Below are positions 34,137 through 43,923 of a stretch of 64,000 bases of DNA, piece by piece (position 1 is the first letter of the stretch; each line of letters begins with the position of its first letter). Under the pieces are notes generated by a model that worked only from the letters and a program-made list of their open reading frames with translations, had not been told where the DNA came from and ran no database searches. The DNA is taken from contig JARBJD010000086.1 of the NCBI GenBank assembly GCA_033064195.1, forward strand, positions 62,001 through 126,000, read 5' to 3'. This DNA is from Blattamonas nauphoetae (Eukaryota > Preaxostyla > Oxymonadida). A program made the position numbers and the translations under genes.

Positions 34137-34972
34137 CCCTTAATAGGTGTCGATTGGACAGGACAGGACTGGACAGTCCAATGGACAGTCCAATTTGGCC
34201 GACTCTTCAAAATATACCTGTGTGGCCTGGCCTGACCAAGAGGAAATCACGATATTTCCTGGCCACCCACTGGCCACAAGATCAAAAAATATGGGTGAGG
34301 GTTTCGTATTGATCAAGAATCTTTCGAACTTTTTCAATCTCTTATCTGGCGGTTTTATTAAAATATCATCTCAGAATCTTCATATCCAACATTTTTCATG
34401 TTGTTTTAGTCATTTCTCAACAAATTAGAGCATACTCGTGCAATCACTGAAAAAAGTGGTTTGATCACCGACACTTTTTTTATCTCATCTTTCGCTGTCC
34501 ATCGCCTTTTTCTCTTTCGAATTGCAGTTTTTAATTTTGATTTTCACAATCGTTGTGGGTGACATTCTGATGTTTGAAGACCACGTTGACCTTTTTCATA
34601 TAACCCTCACCTTCTCGAGATATCTGGACTTCTTGGCCATTTGGCCCGCCAGTGGCCAGTGACCAGACCCAATCTTGAACTTTTCATTTCCCCAAAATCA
34701 TCTTGTTTTTATCCCATTCGATCCATCTCGCCTGTTTTTCTTCTCCTGAATCGTTTTTGAATGTGCATTTGGCAGATCGAGGAACGAGATCCTGACCCAT
34801 TTTTTGAGTAAACCAACTGACCAGTGGCCACGCCTTTTTGGCTGGCCACACAGGTCTACTTCAAAACCTCAAAAAACGGGATGCACTATTTGAGGAGACC
34901 CCAGAAAAAACCTGCCATCGAATTGTCCAATGATGTCCAATGGTGTCCAATCATGGGTGGATCAAGCCGATC
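34137..34972 (+). repeat. GGAC-rich repeat, copy 2, split by a MITE
   Basis: 34137-34212 and 34859-34972 together match copy 1 at 29241-29422. The middle is a 646-bp insertion that duplicated the repeat's CTTCAAAA. Confidence 0.8.
34213..34858. mobile_element. hAT-like MITE, 646 bp
   Basis: Bounded by TATACCTGTGTGGCC at the left and, read inward from the right, TAGACCTGTGTGGCC. It is flanked by an exact 8-bp duplication CTTCAAAA (34205-34212 and 34859-34866). The empty-site sequence is known from copy 1 of the host repeat near 29310, where CTTCAAAA occurs once. No coding capacity. Confidence 0.88.
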
Positions 34973-35640
34973 TTCTCAATTCGCAGAAAGTGCTCCAATT
35001 CTCACTTTTTCGGCGATTTTCGACATATTATTGTCAATTCTAGTTGAATTTGAACAGAGATAGTATTTGAGGGTGAAATGAACGAGAAGAAAAACGACTG
35101 TCCCTTTGAACGAACTGCCATGAAGAACTGATCACCCACGGTAAAAGAATAGGCATTTCGACTACGACCAATACAGATGTAAGTATTCAATAATAACGGA
35201 CAGAACTCCAATGAAAATGACGTCTTGTCCTCACTTGGCTTCTCAGCGCATTGTTTTGAGGATGTGAGAATGTGCTGGTTGTGGATGAGTGAGGGTGGAG
35301 AATGATGAAGAATGTCCGAACGTGAGGTGAGAACAGATTCTTGTTCAATTGACGAGTGCGTGTAATAATGTGACGTGGTCCAATCTTCTCTTCCGAGTGA
35401 CATGTGGAGAGAGGATGGAAAGAGATGTGAGTTTGAGCGATCCCCAGCGTGAGAAGTGAGAGGATCTCGTTCAACTCGCATCAATCACGGGATGTGTCAT
35501 TGATTATGACGGAAAAAGGAAGATCGGTACAAGAAAAATGTGACTAAAGATTTTGGGATCGTGAAGAGACTAAAGAATGAGTCAGTATTGACGATGTGTC
35601 AATGCGACGTTAATAATGTGATGGAGAAGATGACGTGAGA
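34973..35640. other. Unassigned, one minus-strand frame
   Basis: A 160-codon minus frame at 35002-35484, rich in Ser and His, has no motif I can name. It may be spurious. Confidence 0.4.
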
Positions 35641-35682
35641 CAAATCAAGAGAGTCATTCCAGCAGGTTGATATGGGAGAGAC

Positions 35683-36699
35683 TCACGAGATGAGGAGATC
35701 GCAATTCTCAACTGGAGGATTCTCCTCAATCGATTCAAGTGTCGATGTGAGCGACGAGAGAGAGGGACGACGCTTCCAATCAATCGAAAGACACGCCACA
35801 ATCAGATCGCGCATTTCAGACTTCACAACTCGATCCAGAGGAGGAACAATCCCAGTTTCAAGTTGACGATGCGCATTCACGGCATCCGTCTCCCCAAACG
35901 GAACAAGACCAGTCTCAATCTCGTACAAGACAAGGCCAAGCCGAAAAACCAACACTTTCTCAACATCAATCTCATTCTCTCCCTTCTTTCCTTGTTCTGG
36001 CGCCATCCAGCGGGTCATGTGATCCAATGTCTGTTTCTCTGTCGGATGTATTGAGTGGAGGGTGCGTGGCGGAGGAAGGTTGGGACGAGTAGGTGAGTCA
36101 TTCTGGCCAATGTCTGGTTGATCGACAATCGGAGCATCTTGACCGATCAGAGCAGGCTCATCATTCTGAACAATCGAAGGTTGTGCTCCTGTTTGCTTCT
36201 CAGTTTGTTCGCTTTGATGAACTCCGTTTGGGTTGCTTGTTCGAAGCCACAGCGATCCATCTCCTCCAGTCAACACCCAGTGCGTCGTCAGCGCTGTCAG
36301 AATCGGTGCACGACTGTCTGACTGTCCGATGTGTTCCAGAGTCTTCGCAATCCGAATCTGAGATTGTCGAGCATTCGAAAGCGGCTTCTTCTCTTCGTGC
36401 AGCACCGAGTACAGTGTCTTTGCATGGCTGATGAAACAAGTGTCGAAAGGCTCAGTGCACGACATGCAGAAAACTGCTCCTTCCATTTTCGAAGTGATGG
36501 TGTGTGATTCATCGTTTCTACTCAACGCACTGTCCCGATACGTTTCGTTTGTTCGAATCAGATTCGGGTTTCCAGTTGTGGCTGCTCCGAAGCTGTCGCT
36601 CAGTTCATATTCCACATCTACCTTCTCTTCCATCGCATCCAGTTCTTGTTTTGGCTCTTCACTCTTTGCTGTGTTCGAGTTCTTTCTTCGCCGAACTTT
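35683..36699 (-). CDS. Cytoplasmic pseudokinase-like tail of the receptor-like gene
   Basis: About 338 codons that follow directly, in the same frame, on the TAG that ends the surface part at 36700. The first residues are basic (KVRRRKNSN), as expected just inside a membrane helix. An acidic linker follows, then an N-lobe-like region (LYSVLHEEKKPL; ILTALTTHWVLTGGDGSLWL) and a C-lobe with APEQ and VFRLGLVLYEIETGLVPFGE, ending CLSIDWKRRPSLSSL. The HRD and DFG motifs are missing, so catalysis is unlikely. An inner ATG lies at 36633. The last ~185 codons are duplicated in inverse orientation at 26948-27535. I recall many Blattamonas proteins with ectodomain, helix and such a tail in one chain. 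Confidence 0.7.
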   Translation of the reverse strand, partial: KVRRRKNSNTAKSEEPKQELDAMEEKVDVEYELSDSFGAATTGNPNLIRTNETYRDSALSRNDESHTITSKMEGAVFCMSCTEPFDTCFISHAKTLYSVLHEEKKPLSNARQSQIRIAKTLEHIGQSDSRAPILTALTTHWVLTGGDGSLWLRTSNPNGVHQSEQTEKQTGAQPSIVQNDEPALIGQDAPIVDQPDIGQNDSPTRPNLPPPRTLHSIHPTEKQTLDHMTRWMAPEQGKKGENEIDVEKVLVFRLGLVLYEIETGLVPFGETDAVNAHRQLETGIVPPLDRVVKSEMRDLIVACLSIDWKRRPSLSSLTSTLESIEENPPVENCDLLIS

Positions 36700-39600
36700 C
36701 TAGCAGACGATGAGAAGAATGAAGAAGAGAATGAGCACAGCCATCCCGAGAGCGAGAGGAAGCCACCATTTCATGTTGTCCAGCACTGATTGAGCCACAC
36801 GATCAGACGAGCTCTTCTGAATCACAAACCATTCCGATGTCACAACCAAATTTCCATATTTCAGTCTTCCTCCCCATTCCAGCGACGAACTCAGCGATGA
36901 CAGTGAAGACTGGCCAACATTCAACACGATCTCAGTTTCGCTGAACGACGACACAGATTCCAGTGTCAGAGACACATTTGTGCTCTTTCCTTCCTTCTTC
37001 TCTTTCGTCATCTCAAACACTTCCAGAAACAGACCACAAGGAATCAGCGTCGATCCAACAATCCTCACTTCAAACAATTCTTGTTTCTTCTTCAACGTGC
37101 TTTTCGATTCATTCGACAACGTTGGTACGAACAGTGGTGAGGTTGGCTGGGCATCAACTCCACTCAGAACACAATCATCATCCAATGACATCCACGCTGA
37201 CGAGCCACGGAAGCCATCACCTCCATTCAGACTGTCGATGGTCAAACTTGAACTGTTCACGCATCGGATGTTTCGGTTCGCTGATGGGAAGGCGGAAGAG
37301 GAGGCCGAGTTGTTGTGGAAGATCCCTCCCTCAATCGACACCGAACTGTTCGACACGAAGAGAGCACCATGCGACACATTCGTCGCGGTGAAGGAGAACA
37401 AATGAGCTGTCGTGTTTGAGAGCGAGAGGAAGCCAGAGGACCACGAGCAGAGAGTGTCGGATTCAACATTTGACGAAGGAGTGATGGATGGATCAACGTT
37501 GGTGATTTCAGTCAGAATCATGTTGCGGAGAGTGCAGTTGGAAGAGGATGCGATGGAGATGGGAGAGGGATGGGTGAGGACGAGATTGGAGAGTGTCACT
37601 TCGTGAAGATGAACATCTCCAGACAGCACTGAAATCAATTCACATTCAATCGATTTCGATGATTCGAACGACGTGTCAGCAATCTCAATCTTTCCGTTCT
37701 CTAAAATAAACAACGCTGACGACGACGAAAGAGTCGACAGAGAAACATCAACAATCACCTGCTCAATCTTCAAGTTGTCAGGATCGGCGTGCGCATTGTC
37801 AACAATCTGACCTTCCCCAACCATCAACAGACGCTCCTTCCCTTTCTTCCCAACAATCCACAGCGATTCTCCATTCATCTCCATCCGACTCCAAACTCCT
37901 CCTTTCTCAACAATCACAATCTTCTCCACTCGCGTCAGTTCTCTTCCAACACAAATCGAATGACACGCAATAGACGCATGTCCACAAAGTGGATGATCGA
38001 TAGTCGATGTCGAAGACCGAACAACAATCTCGTTCGCTTTTCGAGGATAGAATTCGTACAGAAGCGAATACGGGTTGAACTGTGAAGCAGGCAGAGATGG
38101 ATCCAACACCAAAACTTCAGTCATGTTGTTCGACAGATCGAACGTCCCTTCCCAATCACTCGATGAGAACGATGCTCCAATCCCTTTTCTCAAAAGAATC
38201 GCACTTCCTCCTTTCGAGTTTGAACAATCTGAGAAAACTACGTTCAGTACTAAAACATGGCAAGTGCTGTTCACATCAGCTCGAAGAACACTTCCATCTC
38301 CTTCCGAAAGAACAATCGACGAGAACTGGCTGTTTGATATCGAAACGACACAACTCGATGAGATCAGAGCAACAGATGAGAGAGAGGCAGACGAGACATT
38401 CGTTGATTCCACAATCACTTTCTGTGATGACCCACAAATCAGTTGGAACGAGAAAGGCATTTCGGTTTCTGGAGAGAATGAGCAGAACGAAATGTGGAGT
38501 GTTCCTCCAGTGACAAGGAACAGCTGATCTGCGTCGATGGACTGTGGGAGTAGGAAGCGGAGAGAAGATATCGTGACGATGTCAGTCGATGACTCCGAAA
38601 CAGAAAACGAACAAGTGGATTCAAGTGTCACTGTCGAGTCAGAATCGATTCCTCGGAAAGACTTCATGTTGGAGAAGGACACGCTGTCCGAAAGTTCAAA
38701 CGATGACTGCACTTCAACGACATCACTCTCAGCCGAAGCAAGGCGAGCGACAGCAGCTGACAATGTCGAACACCAAACTGTGAAGAAGCCGCAGTGCGGC
38801 GATTCGGTCCCAAGAGTGTCGATTCCAACCGGTCCTTTCTTTTCTCGAAGATAGAAAAGGAGAGAGCACGACAGATCAGTTGTCCAATCCTCAGTCCACA
38901 TCCAATCATCCAAAACATCTTCGGAATATGATCCCTCGAAGCGAGTATCGCCTTCAGAAATGATGTTGCCAAGACTGCTTCCTTCAATCCACAAGAAACA
39001 CCGTTTGTCCTTCTCAATGTTGGATGAGGCAGAGAGAGAATGTGAGAGAGTGGTCGAGAAGTGCAGATTCGTCAGGCTGAATTGAGGGTTTGTGAGAGGA
39101 GTGGCTTTCGATCCAAATCGCACAAAAATACCATCACACTTTCCATCCGTCGACGAAACATCAATCATTCGAATGTTGTTCAAGTTCAATCTCATTTCTG
39201 ATGTCATTTCCGATTCAAGAACACTCCCCTCTCCATTCACACGAACAATCCTGTCAAATTCAATATTATCCATCTTCAGTGTCGTTCCAGTGTGTTCGAT
39301 GAGAGAGACAGACGAGAGAGAGAAATCAGCGAACAAGCACAATGTGATCGTCAGTGATCCTCCAACAACAGAGAACAGCGACGAATATCGTATTTCTGAA
39401 GCGACAACAGGAACGAAAGAGAGACTGGATGGGCTGAGTGAGTGTGTCGAGAGAATGAAACACCCAGTCTTCCCAATTCGGACTGTTCCTGTCTCTGATG
39501 TCGGTTTCAGTTTGACATCTGCTTCGTTCAACGTCAATTCCGAGTCCAGTTGAGATGATGAGATGATGAGAATGCGAAGCGAATCGTTCAGATGCAACCA

Positions 39601-42600
39601 CGCTTCATCCACAGACGAACAGGGAAGTGAAGACTGACCACATCCTTTCGCATTCCTTCCATCTGACCCAGTTGTGATCGTGGAACCTTTGAAGTCAACC
39701 AGATAGAACAGCAGAGACAGCGATCGGAACGAGCTTCCTTCACTTTCCGCCAAATCCTCGCCCATCAACAGCGAGTCGTTCTCAGGTGTTGTGAGAGAGG
39801 TGATAGTTGATGCCCAGTTGGTTGGCGTGAGGAGTGATCCGAAAGAGTGGCCTTGCAGATACACCCACTTGCCTTTGTGAGAACTGTCGCAAGAGCACGA
39901 TGTGAATGTTGCGTTGATCACGAGCTTGGTGGATTGAAGCTGATCGGCACACGAAATCCAAAGAACTCCTCCATCCCCTGATTGGGTTTGGCACGATGAG
40001 AACGAGCAGGATGTGATTTTGAGAGAGGAGGACGCAGACAGGACAGAATTCACAATTGCCCCATTTCCTTCTGTGCGAGTCACAGTTTCTATAATCATTC
40101 CTTTCATCTCCAGCGAACCTCCTTTCTGCGAAATCAGTGCGTCTTTCGAGACGAATGGCGATGTGAAGTTGAAAGAAGTCGAATCAACGAGAATCGAACC
40201 AGATGCGAGGGAGACCACAGCAGATTGGTGAGTCGAAGCAGATAATGGATTTTGGATTGTCGGTGTTGATGACAGAGTCAGAGCCTTCCCATCAACCACG
40301 AAAGCAGGGATCGCCAGAGACGATGGGAGAAGGAGGATGATGTGTGACATGTCGAGATCTCCATCCTTCACCGAGAATTGAGCAGAGATTCCAAGTTTCA
40401 GAGTCAGCTTTCCTCCAGATGGATCATTCGATGAAACTGAAGCTCCACACGAAGGCGATTCCACTTTCTCATTCAACGTTGATGATGTGAGGAGAGTCAC
40501 AACATCATCCTTCACAGTCACTCTCGACCACGCATGAGCGAACGACGCACAGGGCAGCTTCTCCAATCCACAATTCGAGTGGTCCCAGAATCCAGTCGAC
40601 ACATAAACAGGCTTTCCAGAAACGTGAGGATGCACGAAATACGGCAGAGGACCAGACGTCGACCCATTCTCACCAAAAACGAGCGCGACATTCGATTCCG
40701 TCACAGCTTCATACTCAACCAGCAGTGATCCAAGAATCGTTGACTTTGCGAGTGATGCAATGTCGGCACCAGAAAAGAACAATTCGGACTTCCCACTGTC
40801 TCCGGAAACAGAGATCGACGAGTCAGTGAAATTGAATGAATCAGATGTGAACGACGTGGTCGAGATGTGAGCGATCTTCCGATGGCTAGACACTCCACAG
40901 CTGCACAACGAGAACGAGCACGAAGTGAGTGAGATGCAGCCAGACGACGTCGAGAAGAGCACACCTCCATCACCCACACTCGACACCCCAGTGAACGCCG
41001 ACGACGACACAGAAAGAGCAGACGAGTCGGAGAGGCGAGCAAACACTCCGTTTCCACCAACTCCACTTTGTGTCATCCCAACAACTGTCACATCCGTCAT
41101 CGAGCCTGTGCTGCCACCACTCAACACGAAGAAGCTCTTCCCAGACAAGCAGAGCTGCCCAAGTGACACATTCTTCACGGTTAGCTCTCCATCCGCAACT
41201 GACACCAAATCCTGTTTGAATGTGTCTGTTGAGAATGTCATTTCAACACTCTCAATCACAAACGATCCTCCATTCACGTCAGCAAGCGCAATCTCAGTTG
41301 CAGCAGAGCAATCCAACGCGAAGTAATGCCACATCACTCGTGTCGAACCAGACACTGTCTGGAACGGCGAAGAGGCTGTCGATGGAACGACAATTGTAAA
41401 CCACTTCTGGGCTTCTGGTGATGGCGTGCCATCCAAAAAAGAAGTCAGACGAAATGAGTATTCATGTGAATTTCCAGTTGAGGTTGGTTCAGTTCCCACA
41501 AAGAAGCCATGAGGGGTCACTGCCAGCCGAGGCAGGGAGATGTCGAGAGGGATGTACATCACAATATCGGCAATGCTTGCTGTGTATTCTTCCTCCTCCA
41601 TCCAATCTGGACATTGAGGTTCGCTTCCTTTGATCAGAAGATCAGACGCGGAGAGTGAGCAGCCAGAGCTGAAGTTGCACGAAATCGCAGCTCCATCCAA
41701 CCCAAGATGAGTGTTCTTCACCGAACAGCTGGACAGGTGAGTTGTTTTGCTGAGGTGGAGGTAAAGTACACCACACAAGGCGATTTCATCAAAGTTCAGT
41801 CCACATTTGGCTTTGCAGTCGTCAAAAATCAATCCCGAGATTGTTGTTGATGGTCCAGGCAAGTTTCGATGGATGGCCGATCCACAGGTCCCCTGGCAGC
41901 CAACAAAAACACAATCTGTGATTTTCATTGACGTGAAACCTCCGTTTGCGACAAATCCTCCACCGCAGCTTGCAGCGCGGCAGTTTGTGAACCGTGTCCC
42001 AACAATTGTTGATTGGGCGTTTTCTTGGATTTCAAAACCACCTCCGTGGCCTCCACTGACGCCATCGGTGAAACTGCTGTTTTCGCACGTAAACAAGCCA
42101 GATTCAAGACCGTAAGCAAAGGATCCTCCACGGACTTGGCTTGAACAGCCAACAAAGTCACAATTAGTGACTGTGAGGGCGGACGAGGTGTAATGATCGA
42201 GGTGAGTCGTACAACCTCCTGTTGGGCATGTGATGACAGTTTCGTCATTCCCCACAAGCGATTTGAACGAACTGTTCGAAAACAGGAACTCCCCACCAGT
42301 GTTGATGTGCGACACAATCGAGCCATAGAAAGGATCATCCACAGCTTCCAATTCAGTCGAGATCAGACGCGTCTTGCGCGCTGTTTCGGACATGGTGTGC
42401 GGGTGGGAGCGTGTCGTGTGGGTCATGTTCCAGATCTTGTTGTTCGATGACAAAACTGACGATGTCTCTTTCGACGCCAGAAGTGGCTCGTCTCCGCAAA
42501 CAATCCCGTCCTCCAACGCCAAATCGTGCAGCACAACAAAACAATCCGTTGACACCGTTTCGACCAGTGATGGGAAAAGGCGGCTGGGTGAGGGAACGAA

Positions 42601-43017
42601 TGTTGTCGAGAGCAGCTCAACGCAACTTGAAACCGCAAAGATCGCACTTCCTGATCTTCCAATCACCAGTTGCGTCCCAAGCAGAGTCGCTGAGGAGTTC
42701 TCCAAGCAAACACATCTTCCACAGCAGGAGAGTGTCATCGAAACAATTTGGAGAGAACTGTTCTGCGCTGTCAAGAGAGGTGACTGATCAGATGCTGACA
42801 ATGGAATCAGCATCGTGTTTGGTGTTCCTGTGAGTTGGAGCATCTTTTCAACGATAATTTCACTCGCCGAGTATTCAGTCGCGTCGAGATTGATTCGGTG
42901 TTCAACTCCTTGTTTGTTGCTTTGGAAAGTCGTGTGGATGACGCTTCGGAGTGGAATTGGTCGTGAAGGGGGAATGGTACAATTGAGGGAACATAAGCAC
43001 AGAAGGAAGAGAATCAT
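36700..43017 (-). CDS. Large beta-helix-type surface receptor, ectodomain and membrane helix
   Basis: About 2,105 residues from the chosen start at 43017, which begins a signal peptide (MILFLLCLCSLNC); an upstream ATG at 43071 would place 18 polar residues before it and is less likely. The first ~600 residues carry right-handed beta-helix-like repeats (NCDFVGCSSQVRGGSF; SSFTDGVSGGHGGGF; TRFTNCRAASCGGGF). Four modules of about 270-310 residues follow, each opened by a Cys pair around residues 834, 1142, 1425 and 1692 (counted from 43071; CGLEKLPC, CGQSSLPC, CGFFTVWC, CGHASIAC). A membrane helix (WWLPLALGMAVLILFFILLI) is followed by Val-Cys and TAG. Many N-x-S/T sites. It is probably exposed on the cell surface; ligand and role are unknown. 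The TAG separates it from its kinase-like tail. Confidence 0.8.
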   Translation of the reverse strand: MILFLLCLCSLNCTIPPSRPIPLRSVIHTTFQSNKQGVEHRINLDATEYSASEIIVEKMLQLTGTPNTMLIPLSASDQSPLLTAQNSSLQIVSMTLSCCGRCVCLENSSATLLGTQLVIGRSGSAIFAVSSCVELLSTTFVPSPSRLFPSLVETVSTDCFVVLHDLALEDGIVCGDEPLLASKETSSVLSSNNKIWNMTHTTRSHPHTMSETARKTRLISTELEAVDDPFYGSIVSHINTGGEFLFSNSSFKSLVGNDETVITCPTGGCTTHLDHYTSSALTVTNCDFVGCSSQVRGGSFAYGLESGLFTCENSSFTDGVSGGHGGGFEIQENAQSTIVGTRFTNCRAASCGGGFVANGGFTSMKITDCVFVGCQGTCGSAIHRNLPGPSTTISGLIFDDCKAKCGLNFDEIALCGVLYLHLSKTTHLSSCSVKNTHLGLDGAAISCNFSSGCSLSASDLLIKGSEPQCPDWMEEEEYTASIADIVMYIPLDISLPRLAVTPHGFFVGTEPTSTGNSHEYSFRLTSFLDGTPSPEAQKWFTIVVPSTASSPFQTVSGSTRVMWHYFALDCSAATEIALADVNGGSFVIESVEMTFSTDTFKQDLVSVADGELTVKNVSLGQLCLSGKSFFVLSGGSTGSMTDVTVVGMTQSGVGGNGVFARLSDSSALSVSSSAFTGVSSVGDGGVLFSTSSGCISLTSCSFSLCSCGVSSHRKIAHISTTSFTSDSFNFTDSSISVSGDSGKSELFFSGADIASLAKSTILGSLLVEYEAVTESNVALVFGENGSTSGPLPYFVHPHVSGKPVYVSTGFWDHSNCGLEKLPCASFAHAWSRVTVKDDVVTLLTSSTLNEKVESPSCGASVSSNDPSGGKLTLKLGISAQFSVKDGDLDMSHIILLLPSSLAIPAFVVDGKALTLSSTPTIQNPLSASTHQSAVVSLASGSILVDSTSFNFTSPFVSKDALISQKGGSLEMKGMIIETVTRTEGNGAIVNSVLSASSSLKITSCSFSSCQTQSGDGGVLWISCADQLQSTKLVINATFTSCSCDSSHKGKWVYLQGHSFGSLLTPTNWASTITSLTTPENDSLLMGEDLAESEGSSFRSLSLLFYLVDFKGSTITTGSDGRNAKGCGQSSLPCSSVDEAWLHLNDSLRILIISSSQLDSELTLNEADVKLKPTSETGTVRIGKTGCFILSTHSLSPSSLSFVPVVASEIRYSSLFSVVGGSLTITLCLFADFSLSSVSLIEHTGTTLKMDNIEFDRIVRVNGEGSVLESEMTSEMRLNLNNIRMIDVSSTDGKCDGIFVRFGSKATPLTNPQFSLTNLHFSTTLSHSLSASSNIEKDKRCFLWIEGSSLGNIISEGDTRFEGSYSEDVLDDWMWTEDWTTDLSCSLLFYLREKKGPVGIDTLGTESPHCGFFTVWCSTLSAAVARLASAESDVVEVQSSFELSDSVSFSNMKSFRGIDSDSTVTLESTCSFSVSESSTDIVTISSLRFLLPQSIDADQLFLVTGGTLHISFCSFSPETEMPFSFQLICGSSQKVIVESTNVSSASLSSVALISSSCVVSISNSQFSSIVLSEGDGSVLRADVNSTCHVLVLNVVFSDCSNSKGGSAILLRKGIGASFSSSDWEGTFDLSNNMTEVLVLDPSLPASQFNPYSLLYEFYPRKANEIVVRSSTSTIDHPLCGHASIACHSICVGRELTRVEKIVIVEKGGVWSRMEMNGESLWIVGKKGKERLLMVGEGQIVDNAHADPDNLKIEQVIVDVSLSTLSSSSALFILENGKIEIADTSFESSKSIECELISVLSGDVHLHEVTLSNLVLTHPSPISIASSSNCTLRNMILTEITNVDPSITPSSNVESDTLCSWSSGFLSLSNTTAHLFSFTATNVSHGALFVSNSSVSIEGGIFHNNSASSSAFPSANRNIRCVNSSSLTIDSLNGGDGFRGSSAWMSLDDDCVLSGVDAQPTSPLFVPTLSNESKSTLKKKQELFEVRIVGSTLIPCGLFLEVFEMTKEKKEGKSTNVSLTLESVSSFSETEIVLNVGQSSLSSLSSSLEWGGRLKYGNLVVTSEWFVIQKSSSDRVAQSVLDNMKWWLPLALGMAVLILFFILLIVC

Positions 43018-43071
43018 GGATGGATCGAACCATGGATCCGTGATTGCTGCACAAGAACTGCTCCTTGTCAT

Positions 43072-43397
43072 TATTACGTCCTAATATAAGCTCATCGGAC
43101 TCTTCTATCTTTTGGGAGAGACTTTCCGTCTGGCAAGCCGTTGTTGGAAGATAGGAAACGTCAAATCACTCATTCGACGTTGACATCTCCTTTCACTCGC
43201 TGTGGATGATCGCCGTGTTCCAGTGGGAGATTTCACATTTTGTGATCGAAAGTAGATGCCTCCAACCCGATTGGTTCATACAATTGTCACATTTTTACTG
43301 AGTTTTCACTCTTGTCGTGACAGTCCGTCGTCCCTCCGACATCTGTCACGCAGATATTGATTCCTGGACACATGTGATGAAAAGAGGGCAACATGTA
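43072..43397. other. Shared upstream region of two divergent genes
   Basis: Intergenic sequence before the surface gene (minus) and, beyond a MITE, the gene at 43924 (plus). I see no clear promoter motif. Confidence 0.4.
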
Positions 43398-43812
43398 CCT
43401 TTAGGGGACCCGCTAAAAGTCAACTTACAAGAAGTATACTTGAAAATTTCTAGGAAATTAGGATGAATCTCGCAATTATAGCACCGAAAATTGGGTTTTT
43501 CCTAGTCATCAATAATAGAGAAATGTGAAGATCAAGGGAAAAAAAAGTCATGATCTCTGTCATAGAATCCTCACGACTACTCAGACATCAAATAATCGCT
43601 CATACGCGATATAATGAACAATCTAGGGGACAAAATATTAGGAATAAGTCCCACTTCAGAATCTCGAGTTTTGATCCGACCCTTATTTTTTAGGAAAAGT
43701 CCGTGGATTTCACAACAATTTTCCGGTATACTAGTGACTAGATTCTTCTAGAAAATATCCCTAGGATTGTTTTGATGAGTGATAGAATCCATTTTAGAGG
43801 GTCCCCTAAAGG
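43398..43812. mobile_element. Mariner-like MITE, 415 bp
   Basis: Inverted ends of about 22 bp, starting CCTTTAGGGGACCC at both ends when read inward, with TA on each side (43396-43397 and 43813-43814). A TA duplication fits Tc1/mariner-type non-autonomous elements. It lies between two divergent host genes. Confidence 0.75.
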
Positions 43813-43923
43813 TACTTATTGCCGAAAAGAGAGGAAGAGAAACAGATATATCTTGGTTTTAGCAGATGGCACACTTCACATTTCAGAATCTTTTATATTG
43901 GTTCGATCATTTCTTCATCTTGA

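Noticed and set aside
35002-35484. 160-codon minus-strand frame as a gene
   Set aside because: Ser/His-rich without motif or splice support; kept only as a note.
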